Assembly (NCBI GenBank): GCA_903789635.1 | Contig: CAIFEY010000007.1 | Location: forward strand, 1 to 64,000 | DNA length: 64,000 bases | Direction of reading: 5' to 3' | Source: an uncultured Eubacteriaceae bacterium | GTDB lineage: Bacteria; Bacillota; Clostridia; Peptostreptococcales; Anaerovoracaceae | Notes under the pieces: generated by a model | What the model was told of the DNA's origin: nothing | What the model saw: the letters and a program-made list of their open reading frames with translations, nothing else | Database searches by the model: none | Position numbers and translations under genes: made by a program | Part shown: positions 9,072 to 19,038 of the stretch, in pieces | Layout of the letters: every line of letters begins with the position of its first letter | Numbering within the stretch: the first letter of the stretch is position 1

Positions 9072-9744
9072 ATGAGACTTCTTCTCGCAGAGGACGAACG
9101 TTCACTTTCTAAGGCACTGGTGACACTGCTCGAGCATGATAAATACGAGGTACAGCCCGCGTATGACGGCGAGGAGGCGCTGGAATCCCTGCGCTCCGGA
9201 AATTTTGACGCCGCCGTGCTCGACATCATGATGCCGAAGATGGACGGACTGACCGTGCTGAAAGAGATCCGAAAGGATGGGAACCCGATCCCGATCCTGC
9301 TGCTGACCGCCAAGGGCGAGGTCGAGGACCGCGTTATCGGACTGGACAGCGGGGCCAACGACTACCTGCCTAAGCCGTTCAACTTCAAGGAGCTGACAGC
9401 CAGGATCCGCGCGATGACCCGAACTCCAGGCCGCGGAAAACAGCCGCCTGGAGTTCGGGGACGTCACGCTGGACCGCACGTCGTTCGAGCTCAGCACGCC
9501 GACCGGCTCCATGTGCCTCGCTAACAAGGAGTTCCTGCTCATGGAATTCCTGATGACGAACCCGGGACACCCGATCACTTCCGAGCGCCTGCTCGAGAAG
9601 GTCTGGGGACCGGACGGCGAGGCGGACACCAGCGTCGTCTGGGTCTACATTTCCTATTTGCGCCGAAAACTGCAGGCCCTTGACGCCGGAATTGAGATTC
9701 AGGCCGTCGAAAACGAGGGATACCTGCTCAAGAAAGGAGAATAA
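9072..9744 (+). pseudogene. OmpR-family response regulator interrupted by a frameshift near 9416-9420
   Basis: REC domain in the 9012-9524 frame ('MRLLLAEDERSLSKALVTLL...VLDIMMPKMDGL...LLLTAKGEVEDRVIGLDSGANDYLPKPF'); DNA-binding domain in another frame ('ELQAAENSRLEFGDVTLDRTSF...NKEFLLMEFLM...VWVYISYLRRKL'). Confidence 0.85.
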
Positions 9745-9746
9745 CC

Positions 9747-10970
9747 ATGCTCCGCCGCCTCCGCTTACGATTTATCGCAATATCCCTGCTCTCCATGATT
9801 CTCGTGCTCTTCACGATCATCAGCGCGGCGAACTACGTCAACTACCGCAACGTGGCCAATCAGGCCGACGGCATCCTGACCATGATTGCGGACAACGACG
9901 GCCAGTTCCCGAATATGACCCCGAAGCAGGACCAGACCGACGGTGTGACCCAGGAAACGAAGTTCGAATCCCGCTACTTCTCCGTCGTTCTGACCAAGAG
10001 CGGAAGCACCTACTCCGTCGACACGAGCCGCATCGCTGCCGTAGACAAAAAAACAGCCGTCAAGTACGCGAAAAAGGTCCTGGCGAGCAAGGAAACGAAG
10101 GGCTTCCTTCAGAATTACCGCTTCCTCACGGAGAAGCAGAGCAACGGGCAGACCGCGGTCTACTTCCTCGACTGCGGGCGCTCCCTGGAAAACTACCACT
10201 CGTTCTTCAAGGACAGCTTCCTCGTCTCCCTCTCCGGAGTCGCGGTCGTGTTCGCACTGATCGTCTTCCTCTCCAAGATGGCCATGATCCCGGCCATCGA
10301 GAGCTATAAGCGGCAGCATCAGTTCATCACAGACGCCGGCCACGAGATCAAGACCCCGCTAACCGTCATCGACGCGGATATCACCGTCATCGAAATGGAG
10401 AACGGGGAGAGTGAGTGGTGCGACGACATCCGGAAGCAGGTCCGCCGCCTGACCGACCTGACGAACCGGCTGATCCAGCTTTCCAAGCTGGAAGAGGGCT
10501 CCTCCGACACCAAGCAGCACTGGACAGAGATGAACCTCTCGGAGAAGGTGCAGGACACGGCGCAGTCCTTCCAGAGCCGGGCAAAGGTCGACGGCAAGAC
10601 GTTCACGCTGGACATCCAGCCGAACATCCTCTATACCGGCGACGAGACCATCCTGGAGGAGATGACTTCCATTCTGCTGGACAATGCACTAAAATATTCA
10701 CCGGAGGGCGGAAGCATCTCGCTGAGCCTGAAGAAGGAGAGACGGGACGTCCAGCTGGTCGTGGAAAACACCACGGACACGGTGAACACCAAGAACTCGG
10801 AGCACCTGTTCGACCGCTTCTACCGGGACGATTCCTCGCACAACTCCGAGACGGGAGGCTACGGAATCGGCCTCTCCATCGCGAAGGCCGCCGCCGAGAT
10901 CCACCACGGGAAGATTTCCTCATCGAGCAGAGACGGTCACTCGCTGACGATGACCGTCACATTGAAATAG
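9747..10970 (+). CDS. Sensor histidine kinase
   Basis: 'QHQFITDAGHEIKTPLTVI' H-box, 'DNALKYSPEGGSI' N-box, 'GGYGIGLSIAKAAAEIHHG' G-box, TM helices. Confidence 0.93.
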   Translation: MLRRLRLRFIAISLLSMILVLFTIISAANYVNYRNVANQADGILTMIADNDGQFPNMTPKQDQTDGVTQETKFESRYFSVVLTKSGSTYSVDTSRIAAVDKKTAVKYAKKVLASKETKGFLQNYRFLTEKQSNGQTAVYFLDCGRSLENYHSFFKDSFLVSLSGVAVVFALIVFLSKMAMIPAIESYKRQHQFITDAGHEIKTPLTVIDADITVIEMENGESEWCDDIRKQVRRLTDLTNRLIQLSKLEEGSSDTKQHWTEMNLSEKVQDTAQSFQSRAKVDGKTFTLDIQPNILYTGDETILEEMTSILLDNALKYSPEGGSISLSLKKERRDVQLVVENTTDTVNTKNSEHLFDRFYRDDSSHNSETGGYGIGLSIAKAAAEIHHGKISSSSRDGHSLTMTVTLK

Positions 10971-11140
10971 TTTATCATCCGCGCGGCCGGAGGCTTCTGC
11001 TTTCGGCCGCCGCAGATCCATACGCAGAGATACAACTGAAGACACGAGGATGCAGTAATCATCAGCAGCCAGCATCTTCAATCTGCATCTTCGGCAGTCA
11101 TCTGCCGCAGTCATCATGACAGACAGGGAGGAAACACACC

Positions 11141-12196
11141 ATGACATTAGGCAAAGAAAAAATCCATTTTCTGAATACACCGACACCTCTGGAGAGGATG
11201 GGCCGGGTCTCCGAAGACCTCGGCATCGAGTTCTGGATGAAGAGGGACGACCTGACTAACCTAGGAACCGGCGGAAACAAGCTGAGAAAGCTGGAGTACT
11301 TCCTGAAGGACGCGCTGGACCAGGGCTCGACCATGCTCCTGACCGTCGGCGGCGCACAGACGAACCACGGACGCCTGACCGCCGCTGTCGCCGCAAAATA
11401 CGGCCTGAAATCGGCCATCGTGTCGGTCGACGAGTATCCGGGCGAGCTCTCCGCAAACCTCCTCTTGGACGGCATTATGGACTGCCACGTCTACCTGGTT
11501 CACCAGAAGGACGGCGAGGACGAGGATGAGCTCCTGCAGAAGGCCGTCGCAGACGTCACCAGGGAGTGGGAGGACAAAGGCGAGAAGGTCTACTACATAC
11601 CAATGGGCGGCTCGAACGAACTCGGTGCACTCGGCTACTATGACTGCGCGGTCGAGCTCGACCAGCAGGTGAAGGAACTCGGCCTGAAGAACCCGCACGT
11701 CGTCGTCACGGCAGGAAGCCTCGGAACCTTTGCCGGACTTGCCGCGGCGATCGCAAACGAGCACCTCTCCCTCAAGCTCTCCGGAATCTCCGTCCTGCCG
11801 TTCAGCGGCGCTGACAGCGAAGAAAAGCGCAGAAACGGTCAGGGGGAGGCAAAGGCGTATTACGGCCGCCTGAAGGCCGCCTACGGCCTCACAGAGGACA
11901 TCCCTGCGGAGGACTTCGACCTGATCACAGAATACGACGGCGGCGCGTACAACAACCCGCTGAAGAGCGTCCGCGACTCGATGTACTACCTCGCACGGAA
12001 AGAGGGCATCATCACCGACCCATGCTACACCGGAAAGACTTTCAACGGCATCGTCCACATGGCGAAGAAGGGCGCATTTACGGATGAGACGGTCATCATG
12101 ATCCACACCGGCGGAATCCCGGGCATCTACACCCGCCACCACCGCGTCGAAATGGAGAAAGAGCTGATCGACCACATCCATATTTTGAACAAATAG
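11141..12196 (+). CDS. PLP-dependent D-cysteine desulfhydrase / ACC deaminase family
   Basis: 'TPTPLERM...WMKRDDLTNLGTGGNKLRKLEYFL', 'GGAQTNHGRLTAAVAAK', 'YIPMGGSNELGALGY', 'IHTGGIPGIY'. Confidence 0.85.
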   Translation: MTLGKEKIHFLNTPTPLERMGRVSEDLGIEFWMKRDDLTNLGTGGNKLRKLEYFLKDALDQGSTMLLTVGGAQTNHGRLTAAVAAKYGLKSAIVSVDEYPGELSANLLLDGIMDCHVYLVHQKDGEDEDELLQKAVADVTREWEDKGEKVYYIPMGGSNELGALGYYDCAVELDQQVKELGLKNPHVVVTAGSLGTFAGLAAAIANEHLSLKLSGISVLPFSGADSEEKRRNGQGEAKAYYGRLKAAYGLTEDIPAEDFDLITEYDGGAYNNPLKSVRDSMYYLARKEGIITDPCYTGKTFNGIVHMAKKGAFTDETVIMIHTGGIPGIYTRHHRVEMEKELIDHIHILNK

Positions 12197-12224
12197 CTAA
12201 GACACTAATACAATTAGAAACAGC

Positions 12225-12264
12225 AAACGTGCGGTGAGAATGAAGGCATTTTCACCGCACGTTT
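12225..12264. terminator. Bidirectional terminator-like perfect hairpin
   Basis: AAACGTGCGGTGA...TCACCGCACGTTT, 13-bp perfect arms between convergent genes. Confidence 0.85.
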
Positions 12265-12335
12265 CCATAGTTCTTCTATCGCAGTATGAACTTGAACAGT
12301 TCATCGTAATCACGAGGATCCCTTGTTCATGCTTA

Positions 12336-12606
12336 TTCTATTTGATTTTCACTCGTTTGGCCGCAGACCATTCTCCATAGTATTTGACCTTGCTCACTTT
12401 CTTATACGCACGGACTTTGACATAATAGTATTTTCTGGACTTCAGCTTTGTAATCGTCTTGGATGTGGTCCTGCTGCCAGTGTACTTCCAAGTCGCAGAC
12501 CCTTTCTGCCGATAACCGACCTGATAGTAAACACCGCCGGACACTTTCTTCCACTTCACCGTCATATACCGCCTGCCAACCTTAGGAGTCAACATGGACA
12601 CTTTTT
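12336..12606 (+). repeat. Copy 1 of ~270-bp direct repeat encoding the FnIII-like module (copy 2 at 13534-13806)
   Basis: Visual alignment shows long identical runs, e.g. 'TTCTATTTGATTTTCACTCGTTTG' and 'GGACTTTGACATAATAGTATTT'. Confidence 0.8.
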
Positions 12607-13507
12607 CCGGATTGATCTCGGATGTCTTCGCAACACCTTCACTATTCACCGTTCCTGCGTATTGATATAGATTTTCAGCCTTCAGATTTAAATACAGAGC
12701 AGGGCGGACACATCCCCTGTCATCGTCGACGTAAGAACCGTCGCCGCCAAAACTGCCATCATAGGCGACTACGCCGCAATAATATGACAAATGGCCTGGC
12801 GAACGAAGATTCCACGATTCGGCGTCGCCCTCAACATACATGCTCTCGCTTTTACTTGCCGTGTAGGCGGTATCTGCTGCTTCTCTTGTTTTACTTGCTC
12901 CGCAGCCCATATATTCTCCGTCACCGGAGTAGTCTTTGTTGTCTTCAAATCCATAGTCTGGATTTGTCACTTCTTCATAGGACAGCAAGAATACCTTATC
13001 CGTGGTATCTTCCCCTCCTGGCGTCCCATATACAGGATTGTCCGTATTTGCTATTGTTTTGTCTGCAATTGCATTTCGCTCTTGGGGAGTAAACGCCTTA
13101 TTCATAAAGTTTCCATCAGAAGTTCCGTTCAGCCAGCTTCGTACTGTACAGTCTTTCCATGTTATATCCGTTTCTATCTCGTTATAGCGAATACCGCCGT
13201 CTATGTTTTTATCTGACAGCAGTAATGCTTCGTCCCCATTTACGTTAAGCACGCGCCATTTTATCGGCTCTGTCTTAAAGCCGCCTTTGCCATCAGAACT
13301 CTGTTTATACCTGCCAAAGTACACGCAGTCCCATGTAGTCACTCCGTTTTCCCTTACCGGATTATTCAGCTTGATTGTCTCAGCGCTTGCTTCCTGAGTT
13401 CCAAGCCCCGGCACAAAGGACAGCATGGTCAGCATCAGTGCCACAGACATGATCACCGTCAGCGTGCTCTTGATCAATGCATTTCCCTTCTCTCTCATCA
13501 TTTTCAC
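12338..13507 (-). CDS. Secreted DUF6273-like protein with C-terminal FnIII-like module
   Basis: Signal peptide ('ALIKSTLTVIMSVALMLTMLSFVPGLGTQEASA'), 'VYFGRYKQ...PIKWRVLNVNGDEALLLSDKNID' and 'DDRGCVRPALYLNL' as in DUF6273, C-terminal 'VKWKKVSGGVYYQVGYRQKGSATWKY...YYYVKVRAYK'. Confidence 0.75.
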   Translation of the reverse strand: MKMMREKGNALIKSTLTVIMSVALMLTMLSFVPGLGTQEASAETIKLNNPVRENGVTTWDCVYFGRYKQSSDGKGGFKTEPIKWRVLNVNGDEALLLSDKNIDGGIRYNEIETDITWKDCTVRSWLNGTSDGNFMNKAFTPQERNAIADKTIANTDNPVYGTPGGEDTTDKVFLLSYEEVTNPDYGFEDNKDYSGDGEYMGCGASKTREAADTAYTASKSESMYVEGDAESWNLRSPGHLSYYCGVVAYDGSFGGDGSYVDDDRGCVRPALYLNLKAENLYQYAGTVNSEGVAKTSEINPEKVSMLTPKVGRRYMTVKWKKVSGGVYYQVGYRQKGSATWKYTGSRTTSKTITKLKSRKYYYVKVRAYKKVSKVKYYGEWSAAKRVKIK

Positions 13508-13533
13508 GCTCCTCCCTGCTGGCTGCAGAATGA

Positions 13534-13806
13534 TTCTATTTGATTTTCACTCGTTTGCTCGCAGACCATGCCCCGTAGTGTTTGACCTTACCCACGGTCT
13601 TATACTCACGGACTTTGACATAATAGTATTTCCTGGACTTCAGCTTTTTAATCGTCTTGGATGTGGTCTTACTGGTAGTGTACTTCCAGGTCTTGGATCC
13701 TTTCTGGCGATAGCCGACCTGATAGAAGACACCGCTGGTCCCCATCTTCCACTTCACCGTCACATACTGCCTGCCAACCTTCGGAGTCAGCAAGGATACT
13801 TTAGAC
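13534..13806 (+). repeat. Copy 2 of ~270-bp direct repeat encoding the FnIII-like module
   Basis: As copy 1. Confidence 0.8.
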
Positions 13807-14357
13807 AGACCTTCTGCAGCCTTCTTAACATAACCCCAGTGCATGGTAACCGTTCCATCGGAATGAAGTGTCTTTTCATACTGATCCGCCGCTACCGGGC
13901 TGCCTTCAAAAATGAATGTTTCAAACTTCTCAGCTGAAAATGTATAGCCTGCCTGAGGCTTCAGGGTAATATAGAACTCATAGGAATGGCCGGATTCCGG
14001 AAGATCCTTGCTTTCAGCGTGGATTTCTTTTCCGCTTGCCGTATCCTTCCAATACTGATCAATGATCTGAACCTGTTCCTGCAGAATGCCTTCCCGGTCG
14101 AACATAGTTGTAAAGGGGATACCATAAATCGGCGAAAGATCCGTCCAAACGTTGCCGATGTCCATGTAGTCGATCACATTCATTTCACCGGTCTGTACCT
14201 GGTCACTCCTTCCTTGCGCATAGGCGCTGCTTGTAAAAGCAGTGGTAAAAAGAGTAATCATAAGCAGACTGAAAAGGATTGCTATACATTTCCTCAGGAT
14301 TCTGCATCCCGAACATTCAATATAATCTTTCATTTCGCGTTCCTCCTTTTGAATCAT
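13536..14357 (-). CDS. Secreted protein with the same C-terminal FnIII-like module; N-terminal half unassigned
   Basis: Hydrophobic leader 'KCIAILFSLLMITLFTTAFTSSAYAQG'; C-terminal ~85 aa nearly identical to its neighbour. Confidence 0.7.
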   Translation of the reverse strand: MIQKEEREMKDYIECSGCRILRKCIAILFSLLMITLFTTAFTSSAYAQGRSDQVQTGEMNVIDYMDIGNVWTDLSPIYGIPFTTMFDREGILQEQVQIIDQYWKDTASGKEIHAESKDLPESGHSYEFYITLKPQAGYTFSAEKFETFIFEGSPVAADQYEKTLHSDGTVTMHWGYVKKAAEGLSKVSLLTPKVGRQYVTVKWKMGTSGVFYQVGYRQKGSKTWKYTTSKTTSKTIKKLKSRKYYYVKVREYKTVGKVKHYGAWSASKRVKIK

Positions 14358-14563
14358 ATTTTTCTTTATACGTTAAGAAAGCTCGATCTCTTTTTAGTTT
14401 ACCAACATTCTCTTTTTTGTGACGATTATTCCCGCTTTGTCACTGTCCAATTCGGAAAATTTTAATTGTCGTTCTATTCTTACGTTGCTATACTTGAATT
14501 GCAAATATCAATGGCTTTAAACGACGTATCTAATCTAATACGATCATTTTTCAGAGAGGTTCT

Positions 14564-16349
14564 TATGAAATACTATGAACAGCTGGCACTCTATATGGAT
14601 CAGTTGAACTGCACAGCCAAACAGCTTTGTGACATGACCGGTCTCTCTCCGGCTACAATGAGCCGGTACAGATCCGGTGAACGTGTACCCGAGATAAACT
14701 CTGCGGCTTTTAACGATATTTGTGCGTCCATTTCAACGATGGCATTAGAAAAGGGCATTTCCGTCGGCGATGACAAAGCAGTCCATAACGCTTTTAATGC
14801 CTGTACTGATGTGGACAAAATCGACAAAGAGCAGCTGCGGAAAAGTTTCAATCATCTTCTTGAAGTCTTGGATATCAATATCAACAAACTCTGCAAGGAG
14901 ATCAATTACGACACTTCCACTGTATTCAGAATTCGAAACGGCTCGAGAAACCCTTCTGATCCCTCAAACTTTGCTGCAGCTGTATGCAATTACATCACGC
15001 TGGAGATGGATGATCCCCAAACGATCCAGCGTCTGTCCGATCTTCTTTCCTGTTCGGTTGAAAGGCTTTCCGATAACACGGTCAGGTTTGCACTCTTGAA
15101 GGACTGGCTAACCCAAAACCACGACGATGAAGAGAGTGAGATCAGTTCGTTCCTGGATAAGCTGGATAAATTTGATCTCAACGACTACATCAGAACGATC
15201 CATTTCGATGAGATAAAGGTACCTCCAACGATACCTTTTCACCGAACTGGTTCCAAAAGCTACTTTGGATTAAAGCAGATGATGGACAGCGAGCTGGACT
15301 TCCTAAAGGCATCCGTACATTCACGCTCAAAGGAACCGGTTACTATGTACAGCGACATGCCCATGGGAGAAATGAGCAAGGATCCGGATTTCCCGAAAAA
15401 ATGGATGTTTGGGACAGCAATGATTCTCAAGAAAGGTCTTCACATCAATCATATCCACAATCTGGACCGTTCCGTTGAGGATATGATGCTGGGACTTGAG
15501 AGCTGGATCCCGATGTATATGACTGGTCAGATCTCGCCATTTTATTTAAAGGACTCGACAAACAGCGTTTTCCTCCACCTCCTTAAAGTATCCGGCAGCG
15601 CTGCTCTCACTGGAGAAGCCATTCGTGGGCATCATGCAGAAGGCCGTTACTATTTGACCAGAAATAAAGAGGAACTGTCCTACTATAAAACAAGGGCCGC
15701 TAATCTGCTGTCGCGGGCTCTGCCGCTGATGGAAATTTACCGTGAAGAAGATGCGGATTTGTTTTTAAACTTTTTAAGGTCTGATGCGGGACAGCCGGGC
15801 AAAAGACGAAGCATCCTTTCTGCTCCGCCGCTTTATACCATACAGCCGGAATACCTGAAGAAAATGCTGGAACGCCGCAGTCTTTCTCTTTCCCAACAGG
15901 AAAGAATCCTGCAGCACGCAGCTTCAGAGCATGCGCGAATCGAGACCATTCTTTCACAATCTAATTCGGCTCAGAGCATATCTGATAACGATAAACCTTC
16001 GGCCGATGAAACTCTAGTCCTCGATGAAATTTCTGTGCTGACGAAAGAAGATTTCGTTTCATCACCCCCTCGTTTTCCTCTGACGTCCGGTTTTATCGAC
16101 GAAGAAATCGTGTACACTTACGAGGAATATCTTGCTCACCTTGAACAGACAAGGGCGTATGCTGAAACGCATCCGGCATATCAGGTCATGGAAATAAACG
16201 CCAAGGGGTTCTATAACCTTCAAATTGCAATCCATGAGGGGAAGTGGGCAATGGTGTCGAAAAGCAATACGCCTGCTATCCACTTTGTCATCCGTCACCC
16301 AAAGCTCCGGGATGCTATCGAAAAATACATACCGCCATTGATTGATTAA
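14564..16349 (+). CDS. Protein with two Cro/XRE-like HTH units and a large C-terminal region of unknown function
   Basis: 'TAKQLCDMTGLSPATMSRYRSGERVP' and 'NINKLCKEINYDTSTVFRIRNGSRNP'; ATG after AGAGAGG; longer ORF from 14466 possible. Confidence 0.7.
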
Positions 16350-16723
16350 TAGAGAAAACCTCCTTTTTCTCCATGAGTCCGCGCAGACAGCGCCGCCCGT
16401 CTTCACTTTCAGCCGTGGAATTTTTAGCCGGTCTTCACATTACGTTGTGCGAAATTCCGGATTCCCGGCGCACTTCTAGCTGTACAAGAAAATACACGGA
16501 AGGCATCAGTCCTTGAATTTCAGGCGTTTCGGCTTTGTCTGCGAAGCATCGGCCGCGGAAATGTAAAAAAATTTTTACAACACGGCCGATCTTCACACAA
16601 TCTCTCCCGAACTACACAGACTCTTCACGGGCATCTTTACGAGGACTTGACGTTCATCCTGTATGATAGAAATATCTTCAGAGGATGTAGTTCTGAAGAG
16701 GGAAAAGGAGGTTATGAAACCCA

Positions 16724-17410
16724 ATGAATATGAAAAATAATGACAGCACGATGGCCGCGGCCGTCAGCGATACAGCAAGATTTTACGGAAAGTACTACGG
16801 AACACTGAAGGAGACGGAGAACTGGCTCGTTCAGATGATCAATGAGCACACGCACGAGACGCAGTCGGCGGACGACATGCAGCAGATTCAGTACTGCACG
16901 AGCCGCATCAAGTCCGCAGGCAGCATGGTCACCAAGCTCCAGAAGAAGGGATTCCGCCCGACGCCGGAGAACGGCCTGTCGGAGATCCACGACGCTATCG
17001 GCGTCCGCATCGTCTGCCCGTTCAACGACGACATCTACGCCGCCGCAAGCTGGCTTGAGAGCATCCCTGGCATCGAGACAGTCGAGATCAAGGATTACGT
17101 CAAGCACCCGAAGGAGAGCGGCTACCGCAGCTACCACATGATCCTCTTCATCCCGAAGAGAAGCGAAGGTCAGGTCTGCGCCGGAAGGTACGAGGGCAGG
17201 GAAGGCGTGTTCGCCGAGATCCAGATCCGCACGATTGCGATGGATTTTTGGGCATGCCTGGACCACCAGCTCAACTACAAGAAGACCGTCGGCGGACAGG
17301 ACATCCTCCGCACGGAGCTCAAGAGCTGCGCCAACGAGATCGCATCCGTCGACCTTTCCATGCAGACACTCCGCGACCTGATCCAGGACAGCGGCGCGAT
17401 GACCGCATAG
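16724..17410 (+). CDS. GTP pyrophosphokinase family protein (small alarmone synthetase, RelA/SpoT domain)
   Basis: 'YCTSRIKSAGSMVTKLQKKGFRPT...EIHDAIGVRIVCPFNDDIY', 'KHPKESGYRSYHMI', 'AEIQIRTIAMDFWACLDHQLNYKK'. Confidence 0.9.
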   Translation: MNMKNNDSTMAAAVSDTARFYGKYYGTLKETENWLVQMINEHTHETQSADDMQQIQYCTSRIKSAGSMVTKLQKKGFRPTPENGLSEIHDAIGVRIVCPFNDDIYAAASWLESIPGIETVEIKDYVKHPKESGYRSYHMILFIPKRSEGQVCAGRYEGREGVFAEIQIRTIAMDFWACLDHQLNYKKTVGGQDILRTELKSCANEIASVDLSMQTLRDLIQDSGAMTA

Positions 17411-17702
17411 GTCAATCATCAGCGCACCCTGCTTCCTCGCATTCCGCAGTGCCGACAAAATCAGGCATGACCGGCGCACGAGACGCCTCTGCCGACAAGT
17501 TATAAAAGCATAAAACAGCGGGGAACCGCTCCGCGACCATATAAACACAACAAAAAACGCACCGGCAAACGGTACGCCCAAATCTCTGACATTCATTCAG
17601 GACAGGGCAGTATCAGCCTGTGCGCTTTTTATATATTACTCTCTAAATAATATTAGATCATTGCCTTATTCATAGGTTCTGCCGACTAAATTCGGCCGCG
17701 CC

Positions 17703-18440
17703 TTACTTCTTCTTCAGCTCCTCCTGGAACTGCTTGATGATGTTTCTTTCCGCACGTGAAATCGTCATCTGAGAAACGCCCAGAGTCTTCGCAATCGAAG
17801 ACTGCGAGCGGTTGAAAATAAAGCGCTCACGGAATATGTAACGATTCTGTTCGCTGAGCCGGTTCAGCACAGTATCGATGATGTCGGACATCTCGACACG
17901 GTCGAATCCCTTCTCGTCGAACCCGGTGTACTTCTCCAGAAAGGCGCTCTCTCCGTCCTCCCCGGCGTCCTCGAACGTCTTATCCAGGGAATAGGTTCCG
18001 TACGCCCGCGAGCCTTCCATCGATTCGATGATCTGCTCCTCCGGGTATCCGATGTAATCCGCAATTTCCTTGATCGTCGGCTGCTTGTGGTTCTCGCTGT
18101 AGAGCTCCTCCTTGGCTTTCTGAACCTTGGAGGCGATTTCCTTCAGACGGCGCGGAACCTTGAGGCTCCACTGCTTGTCGCGGAAATACTTCTTGATCTC
18201 TCCCAGGATCGTCGGGGTCGCAAACGAGCTGAACTCGAAGCCCCTGGCCGGATCGAAGCGCTCGACGGCCTGCACCAGCGCCAGCGCACCTACCTGATAC
18301 AGATCGTCGTAATCGACGCCCTTATTCAGGTATTTGCGGATGAGTATGTCGACCATATAAAGATGACTCTCTACCAATTCATTCCGTTTTTCAATTGTCG
18401 GGTTTTCTTTATACTTGACAAACTCTTGCAGATCGGACAT
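17703..18440 (-). CDS. SigB/SigF/SigG-type RNA polymerase sigma factor
   Basis: 'GVDYDDLYQVGALALVQAVERFDPARGFEFSSFATPTILGEIKKYFRDKQWSLKVPRRL', 'SQSSIAKTLGVSQMTISRAERNII'. Confidence 0.92.
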   Translation of the reverse strand: MSDLQEFVKYKENPTIEKRNELVESHLYMVDILIRKYLNKGVDYDDLYQVGALALVQAVERFDPARGFEFSSFATPTILGEIKKYFRDKQWSLKVPRRLKEIASKVQKAKEELYSENHKQPTIKEIADYIGYPEEQIIESMEGSRAYGTYSLDKTFEDAGEDGESAFLEKYTGFDEKGFDRVEMSDIIDTVLNRLSEQNRYIFRERFIFNRSQSSIAKTLGVSQMTISRAERNIIKQFQEELKKK

Positions 18441-18441
18441 A

Positions 18442-18840
18442 TTACACTCTTTTCGTCATTGTAATTCGCTTTCTGCCATCCTCATCTCTGTCGAACGTCA
18501 CTTCATTCATTAGTGATTCGATGACAAAAACACCCAAATCGCCTTCCTGCGGGCACTTGCGGCATGGAGGATTCAGCTTCTCCAGCGAATGTGCGCTGCA
18601 GTCATCTTTGACGATGATATCTATTTTACCTTTTTCTACGTTGCAGTCAACTTCATATTGATCGGAAAATCCACTGAAGCCATGACAGGAGACGTTCTTA
18701 CAAGCTTCGCAAACGGCGGTCCTGATATCTTCTGCGGCATCCAGGTCAAATCCGGCTGTGGTAGCGACCGACGTGATTGCCAGCCGAACCATCGTCAGAT
18801 ATTCTGGTTTTCCCGGAATAATAAATCTAAGATGATCCAT
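18442..18840 (-). CDS. RsbW/SpoIIAB-like anti-sigma factor ATPase
   Basis: 'DIRTAVCEACKNVSCHG' N-box-like, 'GDLGVFVIESLMNEV' G-box-like; GAGGGGT RBS; abuts the sigma factor. Confidence 0.85.
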   Translation of the reverse strand: MDHLRFIIPGKPEYLTMVRLAITSVATTAGFDLDAAEDIRTAVCEACKNVSCHGFSGFSDQYEVDCNVEKGKIDIIVKDDCSAHSLEKLNPPCRKCPQEGDLGVFVIESLMNEVTFDRDEDGRKRITMTKRV

Positions 18841-19038
18841 TGATTTACCCCTCATACTTTCCATTCGTTCTTTGCGGCCGATCCGCATGATTGTATATAC
18901 CCACTTTTTTTCAAATACAATCTGAAACATAAGAAGGGGACTGCCTCTGCTGTTTTCCCCGGCATGACGCCGCGGCGGCGCACAAAGCGCCATCACGGCA
19001 GTCCCTCCTTCATACATTTACCGAATGTGTGTGAGAAG

